A stretch of DNA of 64,000 nt from Vescimonas fastidiosa (GTDB taxonomy: Bacteria > Bacillota > Clostridia > Oscillospirales > Oscillospiraceae). Location: NCBI RefSeq assembly GCF_018326305.1, contig NZ_AP023415.1, positions 992,001 through 1,056,000 of the forward strand, given 5' to 3'. Every line of letters starts with the position of its first letter. Positions within the stretch are counted from its first letter, which is position 1. This document shows positions 46,652 through 56,444 of this stretch, piece after piece. Position numbers and translations under genes: made by a program. The notes below the pieces were generated by a model. That model saw only the letters and a list, made by a program, of their open reading frames with translations, had not been told where the DNA came from and made no database searches.

Positions 46652-47719
46652 TTATTCTCCGAAAACAGCCGCCGCCCAGTCGGGCAGGGTGTCATACCAT
46701 GTACTCGTCACCTGCCCGTCCGCATAGTCGTAGGCCACCAGAGGCTTATAGTCCCAGTCCGTCCTCACCAGCAGCTCGTTGACGCCGTCCCCGTCACAGT
46801 CGGCAATGGTGTAGCCGATGTCGGCCAGCGTCTTCGGCAGACGAAAAATGATGTTGGCATCATAGAGCGTTCTTGCCCCACCCTGATGCTCCGAAGGCCG
46901 GTAAAATAAAAGATTCCCTTTCCCTTCCCGCATAAGACAGGTGTTCTCCAGGCCAAAGAGGGGCTTCGCCGTTTCTATATTGTCCACCGCAACGGGCATC
47001 GACGTCTGCGTAGTCTGCCCCACTATGCCGGTAAGCTCTCCCCCGCCGGTTCGGTCGTCATAGGTAAAGCGCAGGTAGCTTTGCGTCCATTCAATGCCCG
47101 GGCGTAAACCGATATTTTCCGAATCCTCCCAGGACGTGTCGGGAGGCAGCAGCTCCTTATCCGACAGGCCGCCGTCATAGTGCAGATACAGGAGCTTTCC
47201 CTCGTATCCCACGACGCATATATACTCCCCCGAATTTTCGGAGCCGGGCATCTGCTCCACATAGAGCAAATCCACCTTGGCGCAGTTCACCTCATGGTGG
47301 TGCTTCGCCTCCTGCGCCGCCCGATATTCCCGCACCGCGCGGGGAATGACCAGCACCCCCGCCGCCGCGATCACAACGGCCAGCGCCGCCGCCAGCAGCT
47401 TGCTGCCGAGCTTTTTCCTCTGCACCGTTTCTTTGGAAATTTCCATTACGGTCTGGATAGGCTCGCTGTTTCTTTCCTCTGTCATCGTCTGCTCCTTTCC
47501 CTCATCCGCAGGCATCCGGCAGCGCAGCAGAGCGTCGATACTGACGGAAAGTGCCTCCGCCAGCGGCTCCAGCAGCGTCACATCGGGGTAGCTCAGCCCC
47601 CGCTCCCACTTGCTGACGGCCTTATCCGTCACATGGAGCCTATCGGCCAGCTGCGCCTGGGTCATGCCCAACTGCTTTCGGTTTTCGGCGATGTATGTGC
47701 CGAAGATCTGTTTGTTCAT
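46652..47719 (-). CDS. Membrane-anchored HTH regulator with extracellular domain
   Basis: Single-pass membrane protein of 355 residues. The cytoplasmic N terminus is an XRE helix-turn-helix (FGTYIAENRKQLGMTQAQLA then LHVTDKAVSKWERGLSYPDV). A linker and one membrane helix (LLAAALAVVIAAAGVLVI, about 110-130) lead to an outer domain of 220 residues with an EF-hand-like IADCDGDGVNELLVRTDWDY that could bind calcium. This design suggests direct coupling of an outside signal to transcription. The start is ATG 47719 with GAGGTGA upstream. No close family is recognised for the outer domain. Confidence 0.82.
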   Translation of the reverse strand: MNKQIFGTYIAENRKQLGMTQAQLADRLHVTDKAVSKWERGLSYPDVTLLEPLAEALSVSIDALLRCRMPADEGKEQTMTEERNSEPIQTVMEISKETVQRKKLGSKLLAAALAVVIAAAGVLVIPRAVREYRAAQEAKHHHEVNCAKVDLLYVEQMPGSENSGEYICVVGYEGKLLYLHYDGGLSDKELLPPDTSWEDSENIGLRPGIEWTQSYLRFTYDDRTGGGELTGIVGQTTQTSMPVAVDNIETAKPLFGLENTCLMREGKGNLLFYRPSEHQGGARTLYDANIIFRLPKTLADIGYTIADCDGDGVNELLVRTDWDYKPLVAYDYADGQVTSTWYDTLPDWAAAVFGE

Positions 47720-47842
47720 AGGCGTCACCTCGATCTTATGATAGCGGTAGAGTAGGCTGCCGGCAACCGACCGGCGGTAGAGTGCAGCCTGCGCACAGGA
47801 AAAGGGGGCGGACAGCGCCGTCCGCCCCTGCTGAGCTTTGGT

Positions 47843-49183
47843 TTATCTTCTATTGTGGGGATACCAGATCTTCTGCTTTTCGGCCTCCCGGATCAGCTCC
47901 TCCCTAAAGTCGGGATGGGCGATGGAGATGAGCTTTTCCGCCCGCTCCCAGACGCTGAGGCCCTTGAGACATACGCAGCCGTATTCCGTAACCACATACA
48001 TGGTATTCACTCTTGTATCCGTGACCACGGAGCCGGTCTGCAGGGTGGGCCGGATGCGGGAGCCCAGGCTTCCGTCCTTATTTTTATGGGTAGAGGACAG
48101 GCAGATGAAGCTCTTGCCGCCCTTGGACAGATACGCGCCCAAAACGAAGTCCTGCTGGCCGCCTGCGCCGGAGATCTGCTTGATGCCCGCCGTCTCACCG
48201 TTCACCTGGCCATACAGGTCCACATCCACGGCGTTATTAATGGAAATGAAATTATCCAGTGCCGCCACGGTGCGCACATCGTTGGTATAGCTGATGGGCG
48301 CAGCCATGCAGGCAGGGTTATCGTCCAGATAGTCGTAGAGCTTTTGGGTTCCGGCGGCGAAGGCGTACACCTGGCGGCCCCGGTCCAGATTCTTGCACAT
48401 ACCCGTCACCTTGCCCGCCAGGGCCAGGTCCACGTAGGCATCCACATACATCTCCGTATGTACGCCCAGATCCTTCAGGTCAGACTCGCACAGCATGGCG
48501 CCCACGGTGTTGGGCATACCGCCGATGCCCAGCTGCAGGCAGGCGCCGTTGGGGATCTGCTCCACAATGAGCTTGGCCACGGCCTTATCCACCTCGGTGG
48601 CGGGGTTGGAGGGCTGGATACCCATGGGGTCGTTGCGCCCCTCCACGATCATGTCCACCTCGGAAACATGGATGCAGTTGTCAAAGCCGCCCAGACACCG
48701 GGGCATATTCTTGTTGACCTCCACGATGACCACCTTGGACTTTTCAATAACAGCCCGCAGATGGGAGGCGGAGAGGCCGAAGTTGAAGTAGCCGTGCTTA
48801 TCCATGGGCGTCACCTGGAACATGGCCACATCCGGGGGAGTAATGTGGTCGGTATAGTACCGGGGCAGCTCGGAATAACGCATGGGCTCGTGGAAGCCCG
48901 CGCCGCTGGCAATGTGGTGACGCTCCACCGCACTCATGTGGTGGGAATTGAAAATAATGTGGTGAACGGGGTCCTCAATGTCAAAAATGGCCGGTTTCCA
49001 CAGGCTGATGCCGCCTCGGACCTTCACATCCTCCAGCTCCGGGGCCCGCCGGGCCAGAGCCTCGTCCAGCACCCGGGGATGGATGGCGCAGAAGCCGTAG
49101 TCCACCCAGTCGCCGGACTTGATGACCTTCACCGCCTCGTCCGCCGTAGTCAGTTTTTGCCGGTATATCTCTTTGTAATCCAT
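47843..49183 (-). CDS. Butyryl-CoA:acetate CoA-transferase-like enzyme
   Basis: CoA-transferase of 446 residues of the acetyl-CoA hydrolase/4-hydroxybutyrate CoA-transferase family. [28 protein letters not shown] [15 protein letters not shown], the CoA-binding [16 protein letters not shown], and [20 protein letters not shown] near the C terminus match the But enzymes of gut butyrate producers. There the enzyme moves CoA from butyryl-CoA to acetate in the last step of butyrate formation. ATG 49183 has GGAGGAGA upstream; the frame continues upstream without support. Other CoA acceptors are possible. Confidence 0.88.
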   Translation of the reverse strand: MDYKEIYRQKLTTADEAVKVIKSGDWVDYGFCAIHPRVLDEALARRAPELEDVKVRGGISLWKPAIFDIEDPVHHIIFNSHHMSAVERHHIASGAGFHEPMRYSELPRYYTDHITPPDVAMFQVTPMDKHGYFNFGLSASHLRAVIEKSKVVIVEVNKNMPRCLGGFDNCIHVSEVDMIVEGRNDPMGIQPSNPATEVDKAVAKLIVEQIPNGACLQLGIGGMPNTVGAMLCESDLKDLGVHTEMYVDAYVDLALAGKVTGMCKNLDRGRQVYAFAAGTQKLYDYLDDNPACMAAPISYTNDVRTVAALDNFISINNAVDVDLYGQVNGETAGIKQISGAGGQQDFVLGAYLSKGGKSFICLSSTHKNKDGSLGSRIRPTLQTGSVVTDTRVNTMYVVTEYGCVCLKGLSVWERAEKLISIAHPDFREELIREAEKQKIWYPHNRR

Positions 49184-49389
49184 ATCTTTTCTCCTCCAAG
49201 TCTCCTGTGCTTTGCCAAAAGCACTTTTATACATTATAGCACCGGGAATCAGCAAAAAACAGCGTCTTTGTGAAAATAATATCATTTTGGCGAATTGCCT
49301 AATTTTTGGCAAAAATCTTTTCGCTGTATTGTGCGGAAATTCGCGCGACAAGGTAAGCTCCGGGGCTTTAGGGGCAAAGTGATTCTGCA

Positions 49390-51693
49390 TCACTTCTTTT
49401 GCATTCCCTTCTTTTGGCGCAGGACGCGGCCTAAGAGAACATCGCCGCCCAGAAGAGTGCAGCCGATGAACCAGTAGTCCGCCGCCTCCGGAGGCGCTTC
49501 CTCGCCCAGGGTCAAGAGGACCAGGATGCCCGCCAGGATCAGCAGCACTCCCAGGACTATGTACAGAATGCACACGCCCTTGGGCAGCCTCGGCTGACGC
49601 TGATTGACCTTATACAGGATAAAGCCGGCGCTGGCCGCAAAAAGCAGGGTAAATACACCGCTGAAAAGCCGCTCCGAGGGAACGCCCCCCCAGATGCCGA
49701 TGCCCAAAAACGCCGCAAGGCCCAGCAGCAGGACACCGGTGACGCGCAGGGCGGTGGCGGGAAACTTGGGGGCGGCGGGCTTGGCGGACAGACGCTCCAG
49801 TCCCTCGGCGGCACCGGGGACATTGTGCTCCTTGGCCAGGGTAAAATATTTCCGGGCCTGGTCTAAATCCTTCTCCACGCCGATGCCCTTTTCGTAGAGC
49901 AGCGCCAGGTTTTTCCAGGCCAAGGGAACGCCCATATTCCCGGCTTTTTCATAGAGCTTAGCCGCGCGGGCCGGGTCCGGCGCGCAGCCCAGGCCGTGCT
50001 CGTAGCAGAAGGCCAGATTATTGGTGGCGGTATCGTCGCCATTTTCCGCCCCCTTGCCGTAATAGAAAAAGGCCTTGTCCGCATCCTTTTCGCAGCCCAG
50101 GCCCCGCTCATAGCAGTAGCCCGCCTGGCACTGGGCGCCGGGGTGGCCCTTGGCCGCGGCTTTTTCGTACAGTGCCAGGGCCTGGGGATAGTCCTGGGGG
50201 ATGTCCCGGCCGGCAAAATAGAGGTTGGCCAGGCAGTAGGCGGCGGCCTCGTCGCCCAGGTCGATGGCTCGGCGGTAGAGGGAAACGGCCTTTTGGGGAT
50301 CCTTCTCCACACCCAGTCCTCCCTCATAGCATACGCCCAGGGCCCGGACGCCCTCGGGATAATTCTGCTCCGCCGCCCTGGTGTAGAGCTGCACCGCCCG
50401 GGCCATGTCCTTTTCCACGCCCTGCCCATGCTCATAGTGCAGTCCCAGGAAAAACTGGGCTCGGGGATAGTCCTGATCGGCGGCCCGGGCAAACAGCTCT
50501 GCGGCCTTCTCCATATCCCGGGAGACACCGCCGCCGTAGCGGTACAGAACGCCCAGATTGCACTGGGCCTCGGGGCTGCCCAGGCGGGCAGACTGTTCGT
50601 AAAGCTCCGCCGCCCTGCCGATGTCCTCAGGTACGCCGCGGCCGGCCTCGTAGCACAGGCCCAGCTGGCAGATGGAGGGGGCATGGCCCGCCTCCGCCCC
50701 CCGGCGGAAGCAGTCGGCGGCCTTATTAGCGTCCCGGGACACACCGTGTCCGTAGGCATAGCACAGGCCCAGGCGGTACAGGGCGTCGGGATAGCCCTGG
50801 TCGGCAGCACGGCTGAAGCACTGGGCGGCCATCTCCGCCGATTCCGCAACGCCGTAGCCGTTGTCATAGCAGCGGCCCAGCAGGTGCCAGCCCCGGGCAA
50901 GTCCCATTTCTCCGGCCCGGCGGAAGCAGTCGGCGGCTTTTTCGTTATCCTCCTCCACGCCCTTGCCCAGATAGTACATGACGCCCAGGGCGCACAGGCC
51001 GTCGGCGCTGTCCCCCTTGGCGGCTTCGCCATAGAGCAGGACGGCCTTTTTGCAGTCCTCCTCTACGCCGTTTCCGAACTCATAGCACAGACCCAGCAGG
51101 TACTGCGCCCGGGCTAGGCGCTGCTCGGCGGCCAGGGAAAGATAGTGGACAGCGGAGGCGTAGTCCTTGGGAACGCCCACGCCCACATAGTACAGGGCGC
51201 CCAGGTTGCACTGCGCCTGCGGATAGTTCATATCGGCGGCTTTTTCATATAGGGAAACGGCCTTAGCCAGGTCCTTTTCCGTGCCCTGTCCATTTTCATA
51301 GCACACGCCCAGATCGCTCATGGCGGGGGCATAGCCCATGTCGGCACTCTCCTTAAAAAGTGCAAAGGCACGCACCGGATCCATCTTGACCCCGGCGCCG
51401 CTGTCGTAGCAAACGGCCTGCCAGTAAAGGCCCACGGGATCGTCCGGCGCGGACTGGCTGAACCAGTAAAAGGCCTGGTCCGGGTCCTTTTGTACGCCGC
51501 CGGTACCATAGAGATAGTTCACGCCCATCTGCACGGCGGCGGCACAGTCGCCGCTGTCGGCGGCCTGGCGGCACTCCTCCAGGTATTGCTGACGGCGGCG
51601 GTGGGTGTCCGCCAGCTTCAGCAGCTCCGGAGAGAAAACCACCACATCGGGCTGCTGCGGCTCGGACTGGTTGTGGGGATATTGCTCTGCCAT
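49390..51693 (-). CDS. Long Sel1-repeat membrane protein
   Basis: Protein of 767 residues. From about residue 50 to 630 it consists of some 16 Sel1-like repeats of 36 residues (pattern A-x2-LG-x2-Y-x2-G-x-GV-x-KD-x2-KA-x2-Y). They build a solenoid for protein-protein contact. The C terminus has about four hydrophobic helices ([60 protein letters not shown]), so the solenoid is tethered to the membrane. No catalytic domain is seen. ATG 51693 has AAGGAGG upstream. The role is unknown; Sel1 proteins often act in signalling scaffolds. Confidence 0.9.
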   Translation of the reverse strand: MAEQYPHNQSEPQQPDVVVFSPELLKLADTHRRRQQYLEECRQAADSGDCAAAVQMGVNYLYGTGGVQKDPDQAFYWFSQSAPDDPVGLYWQAVCYDSGAGVKMDPVRAFALFKESADMGYAPAMSDLGVCYENGQGTEKDLAKAVSLYEKAADMNYPQAQCNLGALYYVGVGVPKDYASAVHYLSLAAEQRLARAQYLLGLCYEFGNGVEEDCKKAVLLYGEAAKGDSADGLCALGVMYYLGKGVEEDNEKAADCFRRAGEMGLARGWHLLGRCYDNGYGVAESAEMAAQCFSRAADQGYPDALYRLGLCYAYGHGVSRDANKAADCFRRGAEAGHAPSICQLGLCYEAGRGVPEDIGRAAELYEQSARLGSPEAQCNLGVLYRYGGGVSRDMEKAAELFARAADQDYPRAQFFLGLHYEHGQGVEKDMARAVQLYTRAAEQNYPEGVRALGVCYEGGLGVEKDPQKAVSLYRRAIDLGDEAAAYCLANLYFAGRDIPQDYPQALALYEKAAAKGHPGAQCQAGYCYERGLGCEKDADKAFFYYGKGAENGDDTATNNLAFCYEHGLGCAPDPARAAKLYEKAGNMGVPLAWKNLALLYEKGIGVEKDLDQARKYFTLAKEHNVPGAAEGLERLSAKPAAPKFPATALRVTGVLLLGLAAFLGIGIWGGVPSERLFSGVFTLLFAASAGFILYKVNQRQPRLPKGVCILYIVLGVLLILAGILVLLTLGEEAPPEAADYWFIGCTLLGGDVLLGRVLRQKKGMQKK

Positions 51694-52192
51694 GGGAAAT
51701 CCTCCTTGCGGGGCGCAGGATAAAATGCGCTTTGCGCCCTTTTTCGGCATTTTATCACAAAGTAGGGCGAGGGGCAAGGGGCAGAGAGGAAAGTTGAAAG
51801 AGGAACGGGGAAAATGGGGGATTTTTGAGGGTGCGGGGGTTAACGGGCGGCGGGATGAGGCACCCCGCCCTACAATGCACTCTTTAGGCAAGGGGGCCGA
51901 GAGGACGGGGTTACGGATTGCCACGGCCAGTGTGCGCACTGGCCTCGCAATGACATGGGGTTTTGCATGGGGTGCGGGGGCTTCCTAAGAGTGCGTAGGG
52001 GCGGGGCTCTGCCCCGCCCGCGGGCGACCGCAAGGGTCGCCCCTACGGAGGCATTACCAGCTTGCGGTGGGGAATCGACGGGCGGACAGGGGCATCGGCC
52101 CCTACGGAGGGTTTTATGGGGTGCAGGGGTACATTGGGTGGAATTACCGGGTGAGATTGGGGATGATATGGGTGGGGATGAAAATTTGGGGC
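51694..52192. other. Repeat-rich host intergenic region
   Basis: About 500 bp without a credible gene. It holds the REP-A copy at 51913-51954 and back-to-back REP-B palindromes at 51994-52050 and 52080-52110 (GTAGGGGCGGGGC...CGACCCTTGCGGTCGC type arms). GC-rich and palindromic throughout. Confidence 0.6.
51913..51954. repeat. REP-A intergenic palindrome, copy 4 (inverted)
   Basis: ACGGATTGCCACGGCCAGTG, then CGCACTGGCCTCGCAATGAC. Opposite orientation to copies 1-3. Confidence 0.85.
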
Positions 52193-52221
52193 TTGTGCTT
52201 TTTATATTTTTGTATTATAAT
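52193..52221 (+). promoter_or_regulatory. Promoter of the Asp23-like/FakA operon
   Basis: TTGTGC (52193-52198), 17-bp AT-rich spacer, TATAAT (52216-52221), about 75 bp before the first start codon. Confidence 0.75.
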
Positions 52222-52299
52222 GAAGTGCTAATATGTTTTATTACTACCATTTTGCGTTACTCTGCAAACCGATATCCTACGAAGAAAGGAAGTTTGTTT

Positions 52300-52650
52300 A
52301 TGGTTAAAGTCCTTACGGATCAGGGCGAGATCGGCATCAGCAACGCCGTTTTCACCACCATTACCGGTGCCGCCGCCACCAACTGCTTCGGCGTAAAGGG
52401 CATGGCCTACCGCAGTATGACCGACGGCATCGTCCATCTGCTGCGCCCGGAGGCTATGAGCAAGGGCGTGAAGGTCACCTACAACGATGACAACACCGTT
52501 TCCATTGAGCTGCACATCATCGTGGAAAACGGCGTGAATATTGCCACGGTATGCCGCTCCATTATGGGAGAGGTCAAGTATGTGGTGAGCAAAAACACCG
52601 GCGTGGAGGTCCGCGATGTGAATGTATGCGTGGACTCCATCACCATGTGA
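52300..52650 (+). CDS. Asp23/Gls24 family protein
   Basis: Alkaline-shock-like protein of 116 residues. GEIGISNAVFTTITGAAATN, the central GVKVTYNDDNTVSIELHIIV and NIATVCRSIMGEVKYVVSKN then GVEVRDVNVCVDSI form the Asp23 fold. In Firmicutes the member encoded next to fakA (YloU) is a partner of the fatty acid kinase locus. GAAAGGA precedes ATG. The stop is 22 bp before the FakA-like start, giving a two-gene operon. Confidence 0.92.
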   Translation: MVKVLTDQGEIGISNAVFTTITGAAATNCFGVKGMAYRSMTDGIVHLLRPEAMSKGVKVTYNDDNTVSIELHIIVENGVNIATVCRSIMGEVKYVVSKNTGVEVRDVNVCVDSITM

Positions 52651-52672
52651 CGCCGCCAGAAGGAGAAGCTAC

Positions 52673-54346
52673 ATGACTGACAGAATCAGCGGCAGCGCAT
52701 TTAAGCAGATGGTTCTTTTCGGCGCTGCCTGTATCACCATAGAACGAGAAGCCATCAACGATCTGAATGTTTTCCCCGTGCCGGACGGAGACACCGGCAC
52801 CAACATGAGCCTGACTATCCAGACCGCCGCCACGGAGCTGAAGAAAAATCAGCCTGTGTCCGTGTCCGACGCCGCCTCCATCACCGCCTCCGCCCTGCTG
52901 CGGGGCGCCCGGGGCAACTCCGGCGTTATCCTCTCGCTGCTCTTTCGGGGGATGTCCAAGCATCTCAAGGGCATGGAGGAGGCCGACGGCGTACGGCTGG
53001 CCGGGGCTATGAAGGAGGGCGTGACCACCGCCTACGGCGCGGTGATGAAGCCCGCCGAGGGCACGGTGCTGACGGTCTCTCGCCTGGCGGCGGATCGGGC
53101 CGCCGAGGCCGCTCAGGAGTGCAACAGCGTAGAATATGTGCTGCAGGAGGCCATCCGGGCCGGGCAGGAGACTCTGGCCCAGACCATTGATATGAACCCG
53201 GTTCTGAAAAAGGCCGGTGTGGTTGACGCAGGCGGAAAGGGGTATTTGGTGATCCTGGACGGAATGCTGCGGGCCCTGCGGGGCGAGGCGATCCCGGAGG
53301 TGACCGGGGAGCCGGCGGAAAGCAAGGCGGACTTCTCCGCTCTCAGCGAGGAGGAGATCACCTTCACCTTTGACACGGTGTTCATCGTGCGCAAGTGGGA
53401 AAACACCTCCATTGAGCCCCTGCGGGCCTATCTCAGCACCATCGGCGACTGCCTGGTCATCGGTGAGGACGACGAGGCGTTCAAGGTCCATGTGCATACG
53501 GATATTCCCGGAAATGCCTTGACCGAGGCCCAGAAGTACGGCACTCTGGAGCTGGCAAAGATCGAGAATATGCGCACCCAGTACGAGGCCGTGGCCGCCG
53601 GGCGCAAGGCCCAAAGCACCGACGACCTGGACGAGGTAGAGCGGGAGCTGGAGAGCATGGAGGAGCCTGCCAACGCCCCGGCGGAGAAGCGGTACGGCTT
53701 TTTGGCTGTGTGCGCCGGCGAGGGGCTGGCCACGGCGTTCCGGGATCTGGGCGTGGACCGGATCGTGTCCGGCGGACAGACCATGAATCCCTCCACGGAG
53801 GCCATTTTGCAGGAGGTAAACCGGACACCCAGCGAGGTGGTGTTCATCCTGCCTAATAATAAGAACATCATCATGGCGGCCCAGCAATGCGTGGGGCTTA
53901 CGGATAAGCAGGTCATTGTGGTGCCCACGGCCACGGTGCCCCAGGGTATTACGGCCATGATGAATGTGGACCTGGAGGGAGACGATCCCCAGGCCATTGC
54001 CGAGGCCATGGCCGAGGCCGCTCAGGCCGTGACCACCGCCCAGGTGACCTACGCCGCCCGAAATTCCGACTTTGACGGCTTCGCCATCAACGAGGGGGAC
54101 TATCTGGCCCTGGAGGACGGAAAGCTCTTCGGCACCGACCGCAGCATTGAACCGCTGCTGGCAAAGCTGGCGGAGGACGCCAAGGCCCGAAGCGCCGAGT
54201 TTGTGACGATCTTCTACGGCGAGGATGTGACGGAGGAGGACGCCCGGAAGGCGGAGGCCGTCTTTACCGACACCTGTCCCGACGCAGAGGTCAGCGTGCT
54301 GGCCGGTGGGCAGCCGGTGTACTATTACATTGTGTCCATTGAATAA
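52673..54346 (+). CDS. fakA: DAK2-domain fatty acid kinase, FakA/YloV-like
   Basis: Kinase subunit of 557 residues. It would phosphorylate fatty acids carried by a FakB protein, feeding exogenous fatty acids into phospholipid synthesis. The N-terminal DhaL-type domain has the Mg-ATP motif NVFPVPDGDTGTNMSLTI and RGARGNSGVILSLLFRG, with the later DAGGKGYLVILDGML. A middle domain and a C-terminal DegV-like domain (SGGQTMNPSTEAILQEVNRT, VFILPNNKNIIMAAQQCVGL) follow, the usual YloV order and length. AGGAG lies 7 bases before ATG. It is coupled to the Asp23-like gene. Confidence 0.93.
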   Translation: MTDRISGSAFKQMVLFGAACITIEREAINDLNVFPVPDGDTGTNMSLTIQTAATELKKNQPVSVSDAASITASALLRGARGNSGVILSLLFRGMSKHLKGMEEADGVRLAGAMKEGVTTAYGAVMKPAEGTVLTVSRLAADRAAEAAQECNSVEYVLQEAIRAGQETLAQTIDMNPVLKKAGVVDAGGKGYLVILDGMLRALRGEAIPEVTGEPAESKADFSALSEEEITFTFDTVFIVRKWENTSIEPLRAYLSTIGDCLVIGEDDEAFKVHVHTDIPGNALTEAQKYGTLELAKIENMRTQYEAVAAGRKAQSTDDLDEVERELESMEEPANAPAEKRYGFLAVCAGEGLATAFRDLGVDRIVSGGQTMNPSTEAILQEVNRTPSEVVFILPNNKNIIMAAQQCVGLTDKQVIVVPTATVPQGITAMMNVDLEGDDPQAIAEAMAEAAQAVTTAQVTYAARNSDFDGFAINEGDYLALEDGKLFGTDRSIEPLLAKLAEDAKARSAEFVTIFYGEDVTEEDARKAEAVFTDTCPDAEVSVLAGGQPVYYYIVSIE

Positions 54347-54351
54347 GATAC

Positions 54352-54397
54352 AAAAACTGACCCCCGGCGGGGCTTTTCCGCCGGGGGTCAGTTTTTG
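54352..54397. terminator. Bidirectional terminator after fakA
   Basis: AAAAACTGACCCCCGGCGG and its complement around GGCTTTT, with A/T runs at both ends. A very strong 19-bp hairpin. Confidence 0.93.
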
Positions 54398-54413
54398 TTG
54401 GGGAGACGGGGGT

Positions 54414-54450
54414 ACGGATTGCCACGGGCGCTTTGCGCCCTCGCAATGAC
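54414..54450. repeat. REP-A intergenic palindrome, copy 5 (inverted)
   Basis: ACGGATTGCCACGGGCG, CTTTGCGC, CCTCGCAATGAC. Followed at 54475-54505 by a REP-B unit (GGGCCGATGTGGTCATCGGCCC). Confidence 0.85.
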
Positions 54451-54506
54451 AGGTTGTACGAAGTGCGATGCGGCGGGCCGATGTGGTCATCGGCCCCTAC
54501 TATTTT

Positions 54507-55484
54507 TTACACGCCGGTCATGGTTTCCATGACGGCCAGCTCTTCCGGGTCCAAGGTTTTTTGCATACGCAGGCCCTCGTCTATATCCATGTCGATAATG
54601 CGTCCGTCCCGATAGCAGATGACCCGGCTGGAGCGGCCCTCGGCCAGGACGCGAACGGCCTCCACGCCCATGCGGGTGGCCATAACCCGGTCATGGGCCG
54701 TGGGACTGCCGCCCCGCTGAATGTGGCCCAGGATGGTGACCCGGGGATCCAGCCCCAGCTCCCGGCGTATCTCATCACCCACGGCGATGCCGCTGGCGGC
54801 GCCCTCGGCCACCACGATCATGAAGTTGGTTTTGCCCCCCAGGCGGGCCCGACGGATCTTCTCCACCACCTGATGTTCAAAGTCATAGGGCACCTCGGGT
54901 ACCAGCACGGCGGTGGCGCCCACGGCCATAGCCACATACAGGGCCAGATACCCCGCATGGCGGCCCATAACCTCCACCACAGAGCAGCGCTCGTGGGACT
55001 GCATGGTGTCCCGAAGGCGGTCAATGCACTCCACGGCCGTGTTGGCAGCGGTATCGAAGCCGATGGTATAGTCGGTGCAGACAATATCCTCGTCAATGGT
55101 GCCGGGGATACCCACCACCGCGATGCCGCGCTTGCTCAGCTCCTGGGCGCCGCGAAAGGTGCCGTCGCCGCCGATGGCCACCACGCCGTCCAGTCCCAGA
55201 AGCTTGCAGGTATTCACGGCCCGCTGCTGGCCCGCCTCGGTGCGGAACTCGTCGCTGCGGGCGGTATAGAGCATAGTGCCGCCGCGGTTGATGATACGGC
55301 TGACGCTGGCGGAATCCATGGGCATAATGTCTCCGTTAATAAGCCCGCTCCAGCCCCGACGGATACCCACGCACTCGATGCCCCGTCCCAGGGCCGAGCG
55401 GACCACAGCCCGGATGCAGGCATTCATGCCCGGAGCATCGCCGCCGCTGGTGAGGACGCCGATGCGTTTCACTGCGTTTTCCAT
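54507..55484 (-). CDS. pfkA: ATP-dependent 6-phosphofructokinase
   Basis: Phosphorylates fructose 6-phosphate in glycolysis, 325 residues. RIGVLTSGGDAPGMNACIRA, the nucleotide loop AIGGDGTFRGAQEL, VGIPGTIDEDIVCTDYTIGFDTA, MGRHAGYLAL and LGHIQRGGSPTAHDRVMA are all present. Glycine in GGDGT indicates ATP rather than pyrophosphate use. The catalytic loop reads TIDED where the family nearly always has TIDND: both aspartates are kept, the middle Asn is Glu. It is a monocistronic gene ending near REP repeats, with ATG at 55484. Confidence 0.95.
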   Translation of the reverse strand: MENAVKRIGVLTSGGDAPGMNACIRAVVRSALGRGIECVGIRRGWSGLINGDIMPMDSASVSRIINRGGTMLYTARSDEFRTEAGQQRAVNTCKLLGLDGVVAIGGDGTFRGAQELSKRGIAVVGIPGTIDEDIVCTDYTIGFDTAANTAVECIDRLRDTMQSHERCSVVEVMGRHAGYLALYVAMAVGATAVLVPEVPYDFEHQVVEKIRRARLGGKTNFMIVVAEGAASGIAVGDEIRRELGLDPRVTILGHIQRGGSPTAHDRVMATRMGVEAVRVLAEGRSSRVICYRDGRIIDMDIDEGLRMQKTLDPEELAVMETMTGV

Positions 55485-55622
55485 TGATGAAATGACTCCT
55501 TTCGGAATGATTTTTTTCGATTATACCATACTTATGCCGGAATGTGAATCCTGTATTTTGGGTTGCCGGGTGGGGTGGGGCGTGGTATACTTATTTAATA
55601 TTGATATGTTAGGAGGACAGAC

Positions 55623-55883
55623 ATGCATCCGGATTTTGCGGTTTTAACGCCCCGGTGGTTCAAGCGGGCGTTTGTGTATACGGGGAGTATCGGGGAGTTC
55701 CGGTACCGGTTTGCCAACGACAGTGAGAACCATTTGATCCACGCCGCCGTATATACCCATTTTTGTTATGAGGTGGCCACGGATGTGGAGGAAAAGGATT
55801 TTTCCTGGGATGACGCCGGCGTAGAGGAGCTGAAGGGGTGGCTCCAGCAGAAGTGGGAGGAGAAAAGCAACAAGAGCGAGTGA
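55623..55883 (+). CDS. Small conserved-looking protein, unknown
   Basis: Soluble protein of 86 residues, not recognised. It reads RWFKRAFVYTGSIGEFRYRF then HAAVYTHFCYEVATDVEEKD and ends in a charged helix (GVEELKGWLQQKWEEKSNKS). AGGAGG sits 5-6 bases before ATG, and an AT-rich promoter-like stretch lies upstream. The balanced composition and good ribosome site support a real gene. No function is claimed. Confidence 0.7.
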   Translation: MHPDFAVLTPRWFKRAFVYTGSIGEFRYRFANDSENHLIHAAVYTHFCYEVATDVEEKDFSWDDAGVEELKGWLQQKWEEKSNKSE

Positions 55884-56444
55884 AGTTTTTCAGGGGACGG
55901 AGATTACAGATTGCCCCAGGCGCTTTGCGCCCTCGCAATGACAGGTTACAAGAAATGCGGTGGCGGCGGGGCCCATGTGCCCCGCCGCCACAAAATATAA
56001 TGTAGGGCAGGGCCCGCGTGCCCTGCCGGGGTGCAGTGGTTATCGGGCGGCGGGGTGAGGGCACCCCGCCCTATGGAGGTGTATCGTGGAGGTGCGTAGG
56101 GGAGGGGCTCTGCCCCTCCCGCGGGCGGGGAAATCGGCGAAGCGCCGCCGGTGGCGGATGCAGCGAGCCGGTTTCGAGGAAGTGCCCCGATTGGCGGACA
56201 CGACAGTGGCCGGGAATCGGTTGGCACGACGGTGGGCAAGAGAACCCCGCCCCTACGGAGCGTTGCATGGAGTGCGGTGGGCTGTGGATGTCAAAAAGTT
56301 GGGTGGATTTTTGGTAATTTTTAACCATTTGAAAATTTTGTTATTATTTTGTAATTTTTGTGTAGCTTTTTTGATAGACTTGTGTTATACTAAGCTTCGT
56401 TAGCGAGAGAACCCACACTCCCAACGGAAGAAGGTCCTTACTTT
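55884..56444. other. Repeat-rich host intergenic region
   Basis: Holds REP-A copy 6, then several REP-B units (about 55955-56060 with GCGGCGGGGCCCATGTGCCC..., 56046-56085 and 56095-56130) and, from 56300, AT-rich DNA with TATACT at 56386-56391, the probable promoter of the NlpC/P60 gene. No gene is seen. Confidence 0.6.
55905..55941. repeat. REP-A intergenic palindrome, copy 6 (inverted)
   Basis: ACAGATTGCCCCAGGCG, CTTTGCG, CCCTCGCAATGAC. Closest to copy 5. Confidence 0.83.

Noticed and set aside
47855-49273. 472-codon plus-strand frame
   Set aside because: Antisense of the CoA-transferase gene with no similarity or start signal.
52640-54490. 616-codon minus-strand frame
   Set aside because: Antisense of the FakA-like gene.
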